Shown here one piece after another: positions 53,030-62,103 of a stretch of DNA of 64,000 nt. The stretch is from PALSA-968 sp964387075. Its GTDB lineage: Bacteria > Bacteroidota > Bacteroidia > B-17B0 > Aurantibacillaceae. Within the stretch, counting starts at the first letter, position 1, and the number at the start of each line of letters is the position of its first letter. The position numbers and the translations under genes were made by a program. The stretch is from the NCBI GenBank assembly GCA_964387075.1, contig CAYLVB010000002.1:504865-568864 (forward strand), written 5' to 3'. Under the pieces are notes generated by a model. That model worked only from the letters and a program-made list of their open reading frames with translations. It made no database searches and was not told the DNA's origin.

Positions 53030-54904
53030 CTACAAAATATGCTTTTTATACCAATGATTGAATACCAGTAGCGCCCAAACAATCGAGGTCGTTTCTCCCG
53101 CGTTATTACTTAAAGCTTTTGAAACGACTCTTTTTAATTCGTCGTAAATAAAAATACCCTGGTGCCCGATGAACTTCTTGTCAAGAAGCAGCTCTTCCAC
53201 CTTTTTCCGGAGCAAGCCCTGCAACCATTGCTGCACCGGCGTTTCAAAGCCGTGTTTTTTGCGGTTCAGTATCTCGGCCGGCAGTAAATGACCGCAGCTT
53301 TCTTTCAGGATCCTCTTCTGCGTGCTGCCGTCGATCTTAAATTTTGACGAAAGCGAAAAAGCGAATTCCACCAGGCGATGGTCGAGAAAAGGATTTCTTA
53401 CTTCCAAACCGTTGGCCATGCTCATCCGGTCCACTTTCACCAGCATGTCGGAAGCGAGTACGAGGTTCATGTCGGCAAGCAGCACGCTGTTATAGTCATC
53501 GGAAATGTCATCGGTATATTTCTTTTTTACCGTTTCAAATTCTTTTTTCTCTTTTTCAGTGAGAGATAACAGTTTGGCGGCGTCTTTCTCTTCGTAAAAA
53601 CTGGCCCAGCGCCAATATCTTTCGCGGGCCGGTAGTTTAGCGCCACTGGAGAAACGTTCAAGTTGACGGGCTTTGTTAGATAATGAATTGCCGCGTGAGC
53701 CAGGTACCAGTTTTGCCAGGGCGCCCGAACTTTTCAGTAAGAGCGTCTTCATTTTTTCATTACGTACCATCCACTCGGCGCGGTGCTTGTTATAACCGGC
53801 AAAAAGTTCATCCGCTCCGTCGCCGGAGAGAACAACTTTGGCGTGTTGCTTTGTTTTCTTTGCCAGCATATAAACGTTGAATGCCGAAGAATCCGCGAAA
53901 GGTTCATCCATGCTGTTTAAGAAATTCCCGATCTCGCTTTCTGCTTCCTCTTCTGTAAAAAAGAAAGTATGGTGGTTGGTCTTATACTTATTCGCAACGA
54001 TCTCCGCGTATTTGGATTCATCGAAATGCGAATTTCCTTTAAAGCCGACCGAGAAGGTTTGCAGGTCTTTGTTTTGTTTTGATGCCAGCGCTGTGATCAC
54101 GCTCGAGTCTATCCCTCCACTTAAAAAAGAGGCTACCGGCACGTCTGAAACCATTCTTGCTTCTACCGCGCTTTCAAGCAAATGAAAGAATGTTTTGTTG
54201 GGATCCTTCACCTTTTGATACAGCGACGGAAGTGAAAGGGTATAATATTTTTCTTTTTTTATCCCGCTTTTCTCAATGACAATACATGCTCCCGGTTGAA
54301 GTTTCTCTATTCCTTTGAGCATCGAAGAACTTTCGGGCACATAAGTAAGCTGCAGGTAAGTAAATAGAGCCGCGCGATCGATCTCCTTGCTTTCACACAT
54401 ATGTTGTAACGTTCTCATCTCCGAAGAGCAGGCAAAATAATGCTCATCTGTGTAATAATAGAACGGCTTTACTCCGTAGCGATCGCGGGCAGCGAAAAAA
54501 GTATTCTTCTCACGATCATACAGCACGAAAGCGAAAAAGCCATTTATCTTTTGCAGTCCTTCCTTGCCGGATTCTTTATAGAGATTGATCAGCACCTCTA
54601 CGTCGCCGTCAGTATGAAAAACATGTCCTTTTTGTTTTAGTTCTTCGCGAAGTTCTTTATAATTGAAAAGCTCACCGTTATAAACGATAGTGAACCTTTT
54701 GTCATGCGAAGTAAAGGGTTGGTTGCTTTGCTCCGAAAGATCGATGATGCTCAAACGCGCGTGCGCCATCGCGAAATGCTCTTCCTTCACAAATTGTTGG
54801 TGATCCGGACCGCGGTGTTTCAGTAAATTGCCGCAGGAAGCAATGCGATCTATGCGACCTTTTCCTTTTTCCGTGAACGACACTATAGCCGCGATACCAC
54901 ACAT
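53030..54904 (-). CDS. asnB: Asparagine synthase (glutamine-hydrolysing)
   Basis: 624 residues. The Ntn amidohydrolase half starts with MCGIAAIVSF (Cys2 nucleophile). KHRGPDHQQF and VYNGELFNYKELREEL follow. The synthase half has the PP-loop in ASFLSGGIDSSVITALA and SGDGADELFAGYNKHRAEWM. Relatives inside polysaccharide loci often amidate uronic acids or sugar precursors instead of making asparagine. As the first gene of an exopolysaccharide operon this role is quite possible. It has its own promoter, TAAATTTA at 54911-54918, and a terminator lies upstream of it. Confidence 0.92.
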   Translation of the reverse strand: MCGIAAIVSFTEKGKGRIDRIASCGNLLKHRGPDHQQFVKEEHFAMAHARLSIIDLSEQSNQPFTSHDKRFTIVYNGELFNYKELREELKQKGHVFHTDGDVEVLINLYKESGKEGLQKINGFFAFVLYDREKNTFFAARDRYGVKPFYYYTDEHYFACSSEMRTLQHMCESKEIDRAALFTYLQLTYVPESSSMLKGIEKLQPGACIVIEKSGIKKEKYYTLSLPSLYQKVKDPNKTFFHLLESAVEARMVSDVPVASFLSGGIDSSVITALASKQNKDLQTFSVGFKGNSHFDESKYAEIVANKYKTNHHTFFFTEEEAESEIGNFLNSMDEPFADSSAFNVYMLAKKTKQHAKVVLSGDGADELFAGYNKHRAEWMVRNEKMKTLLLKSSGALAKLVPGSRGNSLSNKARQLERFSSGAKLPARERYWRWASFYEEKDAAKLLSLTEKEKKEFETVKKKYTDDISDDYNSVLLADMNLVLASDMLVKVDRMSMANGLEVRNPFLDHRLVEFAFSLSSKFKIDGSTQKRILKESCGHLLPAEILNRKKHGFETPVQQWLQGLLRKKVEELLLDKKFIGHQGIFIYDELKRVVSKALSNNAGETTSIVWALLVFNHWYKKHIL

Positions 54905-54910
54905 AGCTGG

Positions 54911-54918
54911 TAAATTTA
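54911..54918 (-). promoter_or_regulatory. Promoter box of the asnB-ppx operon
   Basis: TAAATTTA on the minus strand is one base off TAnnTTTG, and lies 6 bp upstream of the ATG at 54904. It is inside GGTAAATTTACC, a 12-bp palindrome that could also bind a regulator. A -33 TTG is not clear. Confidence 0.4.
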
Positions 54919-54931
54919 CCTAATTTAACGT

Positions 54932-54961
54932 AAAAAACCCCATTCCTTTCAGAACAGGGTT
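54932..54961 (-). terminator. Terminator of the esterase gene
   Basis: On the minus strand AACCCTGTTC (54961-54952) pairs with GAATGGGGTT (54945-54936) with two G-U pairs, followed by TTTTTA. It separates the esterase from the asnB operon. Confidence 0.75.
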
Positions 54962-54979
54962 CTTATTACGCCATTATGT

Positions 54980-56299
54980 TTAGCGGTTTATCATCAATTG
55001 CCGGCTTAACTTTTTATTTCCGGATACGATCTGTGCCAGGTAAGCGCCATTTGAAAGGTTCTCTATTTCAATTTTATTTTCGCCGGCTTTGAGCGCCAGG
55101 CTTCGCAACTCCTCACCCATAAGCGAAAAGACCTTTAGTATTGCCGGCTCCATCACTTCAACCGTGAAACTACCGGAAGAGGGATTTGGATAGATATTCG
55201 TCGATAAAGAGAAAGAGTTCAGTCCCGTGGTTTGGTTCGTGCAGATCAATGAATCAAGGAAAGAAGCCACATCCAGGCTCACGATGCCGCGGTAAGGATA
55301 CAGCGAATGTTGACTACCACTTTGCCAGCGTGACTTACTGACAGCGCCGGTATTGTGCGCCTGCAGGTCCACATAATAATCTCCCCAGTAAGAGGCGAAG
55401 TTCGGATACTGTCCTTGGAAGGGAGGGCCATAATAAAAGTTCACAACCGGATCACTGTACTCATGAAAGTGATAAGCAGCCGGATCGGAAGCTCCATCTA
55501 CCAACGCCGTATCTACCATCGCGCCAAAAATAGAAATGATCCCTTTTACGCGCGAAGAAACATTGTTCCATCCGCCGCTTCCATCAATGCTCCCCAGGTC
55601 AGGACGGGAATGCATGCCCGCCACCATGGATTGCGCAAAACAGGAAGCCGGCTTTTCGGAAGTCTTGTTGAGATAAGCTACAAGCAGGGATGTCCATCCG
55701 CCCGCGCTGGTCCCTCCCATGAAAATGGTATTTGTGTCTATGCCATACGTGCCCGCATTCGATTTAAAATAGCGCACTGCGCATTTTGCATCCTGCATAG
55801 CGCGGTAAGAAGCGCGTGTAAATTCCAGGTTGTCGTAAGGGCCGGGGTTTTGACTGTTGAGATCGTTCACGGGGCCGAATTGCCCCCAATAATCATCCCG
55901 GTAATCGATGCTGGCCACCACAAATCCGTGGCGCGCGAAGGTGTCGCACATAGCAACCACGTCGGGAGCGGTCTTATCCATTTGCGAGAAGCCACCGCCA
56001 TGCACCCAGATAATGAGTGGGCGTTTATTGCAGTTGTCGCCAGCGGGTCCCCAAACATCCATGCTTTCGTGTTCAGTAGTGCCGTCGTAATTCATGGAGG
56101 CATTTTGCGTGTATTGGATATTCGTTCCTAGAGAGATTTTTCCGAAGCCTGTGTTGAGGTAGCGCCCGCCGGTGCAGGAGCAGGGCTGCGAAAAGGCGGT
56201 GATGCACACGCTTAGCAGAAAAAGAATGAGTAAAAGACCTTTTGCATGGAGTTGCTCTGACTCCGCGTATACGGCTTTGTTTGTGTAGCTGTTGTTCAT
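54980..56299 (-). CDS. Secreted carboxylesterase-like hydrolase with T9SS type A domain
   Basis: 439 residues from ATG 56299, chosen because a hydrophobic signal follows (AKGLLLILFLLSVCITAFS). The first in-frame ATG at 56356 adds 19 residues without a signal character. The alpha/beta-hydrolase core has the oxyanion loop WVHGGGFSQMD and the nucleophile in FMGGTSAGGWTSL, as in hormone-sensitive-lipase/BD-FAE-type esterases. The His may lie in GSQHSLYPY. The end is a T9SS sorting domain (IYPNPSSGSFTVEV, ENLSNGAYLAQIV, KLSRQLMINR). It should act outside the cell, perhaps on polysaccharide esters. Confidence 0.9.
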   Translation of the reverse strand: MNNSYTNKAVYAESEQLHAKGLLLILFLLSVCITAFSQPCSCTGGRYLNTGFGKISLGTNIQYTQNASMNYDGTTEHESMDVWGPAGDNCNKRPLIIWVHGGGFSQMDKTAPDVVAMCDTFARHGFVVASIDYRDDYWGQFGPVNDLNSQNPGPYDNLEFTRASYRAMQDAKCAVRYFKSNAGTYGIDTNTIFMGGTSAGGWTSLLVAYLNKTSEKPASCFAQSMVAGMHSRPDLGSIDGSGGWNNVSSRVKGIISIFGAMVDTALVDGASDPAAYHFHEYSDPVVNFYYGPPFQGQYPNFASYWGDYYVDLQAHNTGAVSKSRWQSGSQHSLYPYRGIVSLDVASFLDSLICTNQTTGLNSFSLSTNIYPNPSSGSFTVEVMEPAILKVFSLMGEELRSLALKAGENKIEIENLSNGAYLAQIVSGNKKLSRQLMINR

Positions 56300-56408
56300 G
56301 GTGTTTTGTTTTTGTTGATACAAAGTTGGAGCCTGAAAGGCCCGCGTCCAAGACAATTTTCTAATTATGTTATAATTTCGAAATGCATTTTGTATGCATA
56401 TTTTATTA

Positions 56409-56416
56409 TATATTTG
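56409..56416 (+). promoter_or_regulatory. -7 box of the YRYL-repeat protein gene
   Basis: TATATTTG fits TAnnTTTG, 24 bp before the TTG start at 56441. It lies in a very AT-rich stretch (56395-56435), so chance matching is possible. Confidence 0.4.
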
Positions 56417-56440
56417 ATATATTATTTATTATAAGTTCGA

Positions 56441-57967
56441 TTGACAAAAAAGAATGATCTATACGACCTGGTAAGGGCTTTGAGCATGCAGGAAAAGCGG
56501 CACTTCAAGCTATTCGCGCAGCGTTATTCGGGCGAAGAAAGTCATTACATAAAACTCTTCAACGCCCTGGTCTCGCAATCGGTATTTAATGAAGAGAAGC
56601 TCAAAAAGAAACTCGGTTCCGGATTTCCCATAAAGCATTTGGCTTTTGAGAAGCATCGTTTGCGTCAATTACTGGATCGTTGCCTGCGCCTGTACCACCA
56701 CGGAAAAAGCGTAGATGTGCGATTGAAGGAGATGCTGATCGATGCGGAACTCCTGCATGAAAGATCGCTATACGATCATTGCCGCAATGTCTTGCAGCGC
56801 GCGCGTAAGCTGGCTGATACGTATGAGCGTTTTGTCTTCATTCCCGAAATAACAAGACTGGAAAGCAGGCTGTTCAACCTCGGGGGATTGGACGCGGTGT
56901 ATGCGGAGGAGCTGCATGCGCTGAAGAAGATGCAGGTGATAAACCGCTACCGCGCATTGAGCAATAAGGTCGCAAAACTGGTGGCTGCGGCGCATCATAT
57001 CCGTAAAAAGAAGGATCTGCAGGCCTTTGAGAAACTGGTGCGCGATCCGCTGATGCGGAATGAGAAAAAAGCCGATACGTTCACGGCGCGCGTGTATTAC
57101 TTCTACATTTTTTCGGTCTACCACGAGATGAAAGGCGATCTGAAACGAGCCTATCACTCCAGGAAGCGTTTTGTAGAGCTGACCGAAAAGGATCCCGCGC
57201 AAATGGAAGTACACGCGAAGAACTACCTGAGTGCGCTGAACAATCTTGGGATCAGCCAGCTCGAATTGAAATTGTATGACGAACTTGAGGCCACTATTGA
57301 AAAAATACGGCAAATGCCGCAGCGGTTGGGTACCGGAAGTGGTGAGGACATCGATGTAAGTGCTTTTGTTTTTTCTTCTATTCTTGAAATGAATGGCTGT
57401 ATACGTACCGGGAATTTTGAAGCGGGCGTTGCTATTCTGCCCGGCATCGAGCGTCAACTGAAAAAACTCGAACAAAAGATCCAGCCGCAATTCCGCGTAG
57501 TGATCCACAACAGCATCAAGTATATTTATTTTGGCGCGGGAGAATTCCGCAGATCACTGCAATGGTCGAACCGCGTGTTGCATGAAAGTGGAGAAGTACG
57601 TAAGGATATACAGGGCATGGCGCGCATCTTCGAGCTCATTCTGCACTACGAATTGGGAAATACCGAAATGCTTGAGCACATCCTGCGCTCGACCTACCGC
57701 TATCTTTTAAAAAGCGAAAGAATGTTCAAAGTAGAGGCCATCGTGCTTAAATACCTGCGCGAAGCCGCGAACCTGGGGAGCGAAAAGGAGGTGATGCGTT
57801 CCTTTGAAAACCTGTATCGCCAATTGCTTCCTTTGGCGAAGGATCGGTACGAAAAAAAGGCTTTTGAGGAGTTCGACCTTCCCGTCTGGTTAAGGTCGAA
57901 GTTAAACGGTTCCTCCTTCGGGAAAGCGCTACGTGAAAACACCGAGAAGGCCCTGAGAAAAGGCTGA
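56441..57967 (+). CDS. Helical TPR-like protein of unknown function (paralogue A)
   Basis: 508 residues from a TTG start. It is all-helical, basic, with no signal peptide or membrane helix. The N-terminal part (LYDLVRALSMQEKRHFKLFA) is a small helical domain. The rest looks like degenerate TPRs (YYFYIFSVYHEMKGDLKRAY, YLSALNNLGISQLELKLYDE). The C-terminus (MARIFELILHYELGNTEMLE, then TYRYLLKSERMFKVEA) is clearly shared with the partial gene at 63171-64000, which has LAFARIFSMMIQFEMGKQDL and VYRFLYRRKRIYKFED in matching places. I know of no characterised member. It is divergent from the esterase and lies upstream of siaB. Confidence 0.82.
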   Translation: MTKKNDLYDLVRALSMQEKRHFKLFAQRYSGEESHYIKLFNALVSQSVFNEEKLKKKLGSGFPIKHLAFEKHRLRQLLDRCLRLYHHGKSVDVRLKEMLIDAELLHERSLYDHCRNVLQRARKLADTYERFVFIPEITRLESRLFNLGGLDAVYAEELHALKKMQVINRYRALSNKVAKLVAAAHHIRKKKDLQAFEKLVRDPLMRNEKKADTFTARVYYFYIFSVYHEMKGDLKRAYHSRKRFVELTEKDPAQMEVHAKNYLSALNNLGISQLELKLYDELEATIEKIRQMPQRLGTGSGEDIDVSAFVFSSILEMNGCIRTGNFEAGVAILPGIERQLKKLEQKIQPQFRVVIHNSIKYIYFGAGEFRRSLQWSNRVLHESGEVRKDIQGMARIFELILHYELGNTEMLEHILRSTYRYLLKSERMFKVEAIVLKYLREAANLGSEKEVMRSFENLYRQLLPLAKDRYEKKAFEEFDLPVWLRSKLNGSSFGKALRENTEKALRKG

Positions 57968-58001
57968 AAAACAGGCCCAAACAGCTAAAAATCAAATAAA
58001 C

Positions 58002-58031
58002 TTGCATGATTAAAAGTTATTAGTATTTTTG
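58002..58031 (+). promoter_or_regulatory. Promoter of siaB-siaC
   Basis: TTG (58002-58004), a 19-bp spacer and TATTTTTG (58024-58031) match the phylum promoter exactly. ATG 58056 follows after 24 bp. Confidence 0.7.
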
Positions 58032-58055
58032 TTACCGTAATTCAGGTGAAAGCCT

Positions 58056-58604
58056 ATGATGTTAGATCTTTTCGATTTTTACGATAAGATGGAGAGGCAC
58101 AATATTCTGCTCTCCTTCAAGGGCGATATTACCTCGGACCTCTTAACCTCTATTTTGCATATCATGGAAAGCAAGATGGACAATATGCAGGAGGAGCCGA
58201 AAACAAAGAAGAAGGTGTACAATGTTCTGGTAGAGTGTTTGCAGAACCTGTACCATCACATGGATGAAGCGCAGGTAGAGAATGGTGATCGCGGACGTTC
58301 GGCGATCTTCATGATCGGCAAACAGGATAGCGCCTATACCATCTTCACCGGTAACTATATCCTGAACGAGAACGTGAACGGGTTGAAAGGTCGCTTAGAC
58401 GAAGTAAACTCACTGAGCAAAGAAGAATTGAAAGATTACTATAAGCAGGTGCTGAACAATGGAGAGATGTCGCTTAAAGGCGGTGGCGGATTAGGAATGA
58501 TAGATATTGCGCGCAAGACCGGCCAGAAGCTGCACTACAATTTTCAGAACATTGACAACAAAGTATCCTTTTTCAGTTTAAATATAAAAGTAACACCAAA
58601 CTAA
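58056..58604 (+). CDS. siaB: SiaB-family protein kinase (anti-sigma-like HATPase)
   Basis: 182 residues. It is a single GHKL-type ATPase fold: N-box NVLVECLQNLYHHM, G-box GGGGLGMIDIARKTG, and a FQNIDNKVSFFSLNIKV strand. This is the pattern of the SiaB family. In Pseudomonas aeruginosa SiaB phosphorylates SiaC and blocks its activation of the diguanylate cyclase SiaD. Here siaB is followed 12 bp later by a siaC-like gene. No siaA (PP2C phosphatase) or siaD is in the window. A second ATG at 58059 is an equal start. Confidence 0.87.
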   Translation: MMLDLFDFYDKMERHNILLSFKGDITSDLLTSILHIMESKMDNMQEEPKTKKKVYNVLVECLQNLYHHMDEAQVENGDRGRSAIFMIGKQDSAYTIFTGNYILNENVNGLKGRLDEVNSLSKEELKDYYKQVLNNGEMSLKGGGGLGMIDIARKTGQKLHYNFQNIDNKVSFFSLNIKVTPN

Positions 58605-58616
58605 ATAACAGCAGCT

Positions 58617-58997
58617 ATGGAAAAGTTCGCAATCGACGGAACACCAAAAACACCAACCATTCAGTTCGACATGGGCTCTGGTGTGTTGGAGATCAAAGGA
58701 CGTTCAATCCCCGAGAACTCAATTGAGTTCTACAAGCCTTTGGTAGACAACCTGGAGAAATACGCTTCAAGCCCTAAACCGGCTACCACTGTGAACGTAC
58801 AGTTGGAGTATTTCAATACCAGCTCATCTAAATGTATTTTAGATGTATTCAAGAAATTAGAAGCCATCCACAAGGGTGGTAGTTCAGTAACCATCAACTG
58901 GCACTACGAAGAAGATGACGAGGACATGCTCGAAGCCGGTGAAGACTATCAGGCTATCATCAACGTGCCCTTCAAAATGGTACAGGTAGAAGAGTAA
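58617..58997 (+). CDS. siaC: SiaC-family regulatory phosphoprotein (DUF1987)
   Basis: 126 residues with a STAS-like fold. The stretch VNVQLEYFNTSSSKCILDVF contains the likely phosphorylated Thr, at residue 68, the same number as in P. aeruginosa SiaC as I remember it. KGGSSVTINWHYEEDDEDML follows, the usual family tail. It is encoded directly after its presumed kinase SiaB. In Pseudomonas the dephospho form activates a diguanylate cyclase. Here the output partner is unknown and could be any protein with a matching surface. Confidence 0.92.
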   Translation: MEKFAIDGTPKTPTIQFDMGSGVLEIKGRSIPENSIEFYKPLVDNLEKYASSPKPATTVNVQLEYFNTSSSKCILDVFKKLEAIHKGGSSVTINWHYEEDDEDMLEAGEDYQAIINVPFKMVQVEE

Positions 58998-59028
58998 TCT
59001 CTTTTCGCTGTATTGTTCATATCTTCTT

Positions 59029-59060
59029 AGCACTCGGCCTATCGGGCTGGGTGCTTTTTT
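59029..59060 (+). terminator. Terminator after siaC
   Basis: AGCACTCGGCC (59029-59039) pairs with GGCTGGGTGCT (59045-59055) with two G-U pairs and a 5-nt loop, followed by six T (59055-59060). Confidence 0.8.
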
Positions 59061-59072
59061 ATTTTTTCATAA

Positions 59073-59080
59073 TAACTTTG
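59073..59080 (+). promoter_or_regulatory. -7 box of the topoisomerase gene
   Basis: TAACTTTG fits TAnnTTTG, 25 bp before ATG 59106 and right after the siaC terminator. Confidence 0.55.
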
Positions 59081-59105
59081 CAAAGATTTTTTCTGTACTT
59101 AGAAA

Positions 59106-61766
59106 ATGAGCGAAAAAGATATTTTTTCCAGTGACGAGCAGCATGGTGAAGTGGATAGCATCACCCACGTATCGGGGATGTTCAAGAACTGGTTCATTGA
59201 TTACGCTTCTTATGTAATATTAGAACGCGCGGTGCCAGCCATCGAGGACGGCCTCAAGCCCGTACAACGCCGCATCCTGCACAGCATGTGGGAGCTCGAA
59301 GACGGACGCTACAACAAAGTTGCCAACCTCATTGGCAACACCATGAAATACCATCCGCACGGTGATGCCAGCATTGGCGATGCGCTGGTGACCATTGGAC
59401 AAAAGGATCTTTTAATTGACTGCCAGGGTAACTGGGGAAATATTTTAACCGGCGATAGTGCTGCGGCCCCCCGTTATATCGAGGCGCGCCTTTCGAAGCT
59501 GGGACTGGAAATACTCTTCAATCCCAAGACCACAAATTGGGGAATAAGCTACGATGGAAGGAACAAAGAACCGATCACGCTGCCCGTAAAATTCCCGTTG
59601 TTGCTTGCGCATGGCGTGGAAGGTATTGCGGTGGGTTTGGCCTGTAAGATGTTGCCGCATAATTTCAACGAACTGATCGACGCTTCCGTGCAGATCCTGC
59701 GTGGAAGAAAAGCCACGATCTATCCTGATTTCATTACCGGTGGTATTGCCGATTGCAGCGATTATAACGATGGCAAGCGCGGTGGTAAGATCAAGATACG
59801 CGCGCGCATCAAAGAACTGAACGCGAAAACGCTTGCCATCACCGAAATTCCTTTTGGTACAACCACAGGTTCGCTCATTGATTCTATTTTAGCGGCCAAC
59901 GATAAGGGAAAAATAAAAGTTAAGAAAGTAGAAGATAATACGTCTGAGGAGGTCGAAATTCTGATCCATCTGCAGCCGGGTATCTCTACCGATAAGACCA
60001 TCGACGCGCTCTACGCTTTCACCAATTGCGAAATGAGCATTTCGCCCAACGCCTGTATCATTGAGAGCGACAAACCCCGCTTCATCGGTGTAAGCGAGAT
60101 CCTGAAGATCTCTACACATCAAACTGTAGAGCTTTTAAAGCGTGAGCTGGAAATTGAAAAATTCGAACTCGAGGAAAAATGGCACTTCGCTTCCCTCGAA
60201 AAGATCTTCATCAAGGAGGAAATGTACATTGATTTCAAGAAGTACTCCGATAAAGAAACCTTATTCAAATACCTGTACGGCGCCTTTTCTCCGCATAAGA
60301 AGAAACTGATCCGCCCGATCACCGACGAGGACCTGGGTAAGCTTACGCAGATCCCGATGATACGCATCACGCGTTTCGACAGCATCAAGGCCGAGGAGCA
60401 CATGAAAGAGCTCGACGACAAGATCGCGCAGGTGAAAAAGAACCTCGCCAATCTTACCGATTACGCCATCGAGTATTTCAAGAACCTCAAAACAAAATAC
60501 GGCAAAGGACGCGAGCGCAAGACCGAGATCAAGGAACTCCAGCAGATCGAAGCGAAACAGGTCATTCTTGCGAACGAAAAATTGTATGTAGACCGTGAAG
60601 AAGGATTTGTGGGAACCGGCCTGCGTAAGAACGAGTTCCTGTTCGATTGCTCGGATATCGACGATATCATCGCCTTTACCCGCGAAGGAAAAATGAAAGT
60701 ATTCAAGGTCGACGAGAAAGTGTTTGTCGGAAAGGACATCATACACGTAGCCATCTTCAAGAAGAACGACGAGAAGACCATTTACAACATGATCTATCGC
60801 GACGGGCCGAAAGGCATCACCTTCATCAAACGTTTTAACGTTACCGGTGTTACCCGTGATAAGGAATACGATCTCAGCAAAGGAACTCCCGGCAGTGAAG
60901 TGTTTTGGTTCACCGTGAACCCACATGGAGAGGCCGAGAAGGTGCTGGTGAACCTCCGTAAAGTAAGCGGGGTGCGAAAGCTCGAGATCGATGCCAATTT
61001 TGCTGAAGTGCCTATAAAAGGCCGCGCCGCTGTGGGAAATATCGTTACCAAATACACCGTTAAGAATGTTGTGTTGAAGAAAAAAGGTGTGGCCATCATC
61101 AACGCCGAAGATTACTGGTTCGACGATGCTACGCATCGCCTCAACAAAGAGGAAAAAGGAACATATTTAGGGAAATTTGCAGGCGACGACAAGATCCTTA
61201 CACTTACGCAAAAGGGTTATCTCAAACTTTATACCTATGATCTGCTCAACCATTTTGATGAGGATCTCGTATTAACAGAGAAATTCTATCCGGAGCAAAC
61301 CGTTTCTATCGTGTATTACGACGGAGAAAGCAAGACCTATATGGCTAAGCGCTTCGTTCCGGAAAGCAGTGCCACCAATAAAACGCTGGTGATCACCGAC
61401 CATGAAGAGTCTAATGTTGAGCTTGTCTCTCTGCATCATTCGCCGGAAATTGATGTACAATACGCGAAAGACAAAAAAGGAAAAGCCCCTGTTTCCGAAG
61501 TTATCAAACTGGAAGAATTCGCTCCTGTAGTAAGCATGAAGGCCAAAGGCAAGAAGTTAAGCCCTCACAAGATCAAAGAGGTTTCATTGAGCGAATCTGA
61601 AGTGGAAATGGATGATGATGAGGATGAAGTCAAAAAAGGCGGTATGTCGCCTATGGAGCTGCATCGCCGCGCCATGGAAAAGATCAGTCGCAAGGCCGCC
61701 CAGGATTACATGAAGGGGGATAATGACAAGCCTGCCAAAAAAGGCCAGACCAAACTATTTGATTAA
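59106..61766 (+). CDS. parC: DNA topoisomerase IV / gyrase-type subunit A
   Basis: 886 residues. The breakage-reunion domain has RAVPAIEDGLKPVQRRILHS, then YHPHGDASIGDALVTIGQKD and the active Tyr124 in AAAPRYIEARLSKLG. A coiled coil follows (about 430-500), then a tower and C-terminal DNA-wrapping part. The gyrase box (QRRGGKG-like) is not visible, which favours topoisomerase IV over gyrase. The end is acidic/basic and low in complexity (SEVEMDDDEDEVKKGG, KGDNDKPAKKGQTKLFD). It decatenates chromosomes with ParE. parE is often next to it in this phylum, but it is not in this window. Confidence 0.93.
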   Translation: MSEKDIFSSDEQHGEVDSITHVSGMFKNWFIDYASYVILERAVPAIEDGLKPVQRRILHSMWELEDGRYNKVANLIGNTMKYHPHGDASIGDALVTIGQKDLLIDCQGNWGNILTGDSAAAPRYIEARLSKLGLEILFNPKTTNWGISYDGRNKEPITLPVKFPLLLAHGVEGIAVGLACKMLPHNFNELIDASVQILRGRKATIYPDFITGGIADCSDYNDGKRGGKIKIRARIKELNAKTLAITEIPFGTTTGSLIDSILAANDKGKIKVKKVEDNTSEEVEILIHLQPGISTDKTIDALYAFTNCEMSISPNACIIESDKPRFIGVSEILKISTHQTVELLKRELEIEKFELEEKWHFASLEKIFIKEEMYIDFKKYSDKETLFKYLYGAFSPHKKKLIRPITDEDLGKLTQIPMIRITRFDSIKAEEHMKELDDKIAQVKKNLANLTDYAIEYFKNLKTKYGKGRERKTEIKELQQIEAKQVILANEKLYVDREEGFVGTGLRKNEFLFDCSDIDDIIAFTREGKMKVFKVDEKVFVGKDIIHVAIFKKNDEKTIYNMIYRDGPKGITFIKRFNVTGVTRDKEYDLSKGTPGSEVFWFTVNPHGEAEKVLVNLRKVSGVRKLEIDANFAEVPIKGRAAVGNIVTKYTVKNVVLKKKGVAIINAEDYWFDDATHRLNKEEKGTYLGKFAGDDKILTLTQKGYLKLYTYDLLNHFDEDLVLTEKFYPEQTVSIVYYDGESKTYMAKRFVPESSATNKTLVITDHEESNVELVSLHHSPEIDVQYAKDKKGKAPVSEVIKLEEFAPVVSMKAKGKKLSPHKIKEVSLSESEVEMDDDEDEVKKGGMSPMELHRRAMEKISRKAAQDYMKGDNDKPAKKGQTKLFD

Positions 61767-61768
61767 TT

Positions 61769-62077
61769 TTATTTTGCGCAGATCTTGCAGGGCTTTCGAT
61801 TGAAAGTACCCGTAGCGTCCTGCATACTAACATCCAGTATTTTGTTGGTGCATTTCTTCATGTTGCTGCAGCTGCGGCGTATGTGGTAGGTATACGTGTT
61901 CACGCCGCCGTCACAAATGAACACCTTAGAAGCTTTTTTAGGTGTTCTGTTCTTCACCACTTTTTTGGTTGTGGTCTTCTTTGGTGCGGTTTTGGTAGCC
62001 TGCGCGTGCGCGCCATAACACCCGGCAAAAAGCAACAGGGTCATGAATAAGTGGCTAAGTTTCCTTTCTGTTTTCAT
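61769..62077 (-). CDS. Small secreted Cys-rich protein
   Basis: 102 residues. A signal peptide (SHLFMTLLLFAGCYGAHAQA) is followed by a Lys/Thr-rich linker. The C-terminal unit reads FICDGGVNTYTYHIRRSCSN, then MKKCTNKILDVS, then NRKPCKICAK. Its Cys and His spacing (C, YHxxxxC, C, CxxC) suggests a zinc site or disulfide-linked mini-domain in the periplasm. I recognise the shape as common in Bacteroidota but know no function. It is convergent with the topoisomerase gene, 2 bp apart. Confidence 0.75.
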   Translation of the reverse strand: MKTERKLSHLFMTLLLFAGCYGAHAQATKTAPKKTTTKKVVKNRTPKKASKVFICDGGVNTYTYHIRRSCSNMKKCTNKILDVSMQDATGTFNRKPCKICAK

Positions 62078-62103
62078 ATTTCAAATCTAAAAAATAAATT
62101 CTA

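Noticed and set aside
39577..54904. Complete capsule locus
   Set aside because: No wzx flippase, wzy polymerase or rfbA/B/D is present, so the polymer pathway needs genes elsewhere.
60261..61136. 291-codon minus-strand frame inside the topoisomerase gene
   Set aside because: It lies wholly opposite a clear parC coding region and shows no family motif.
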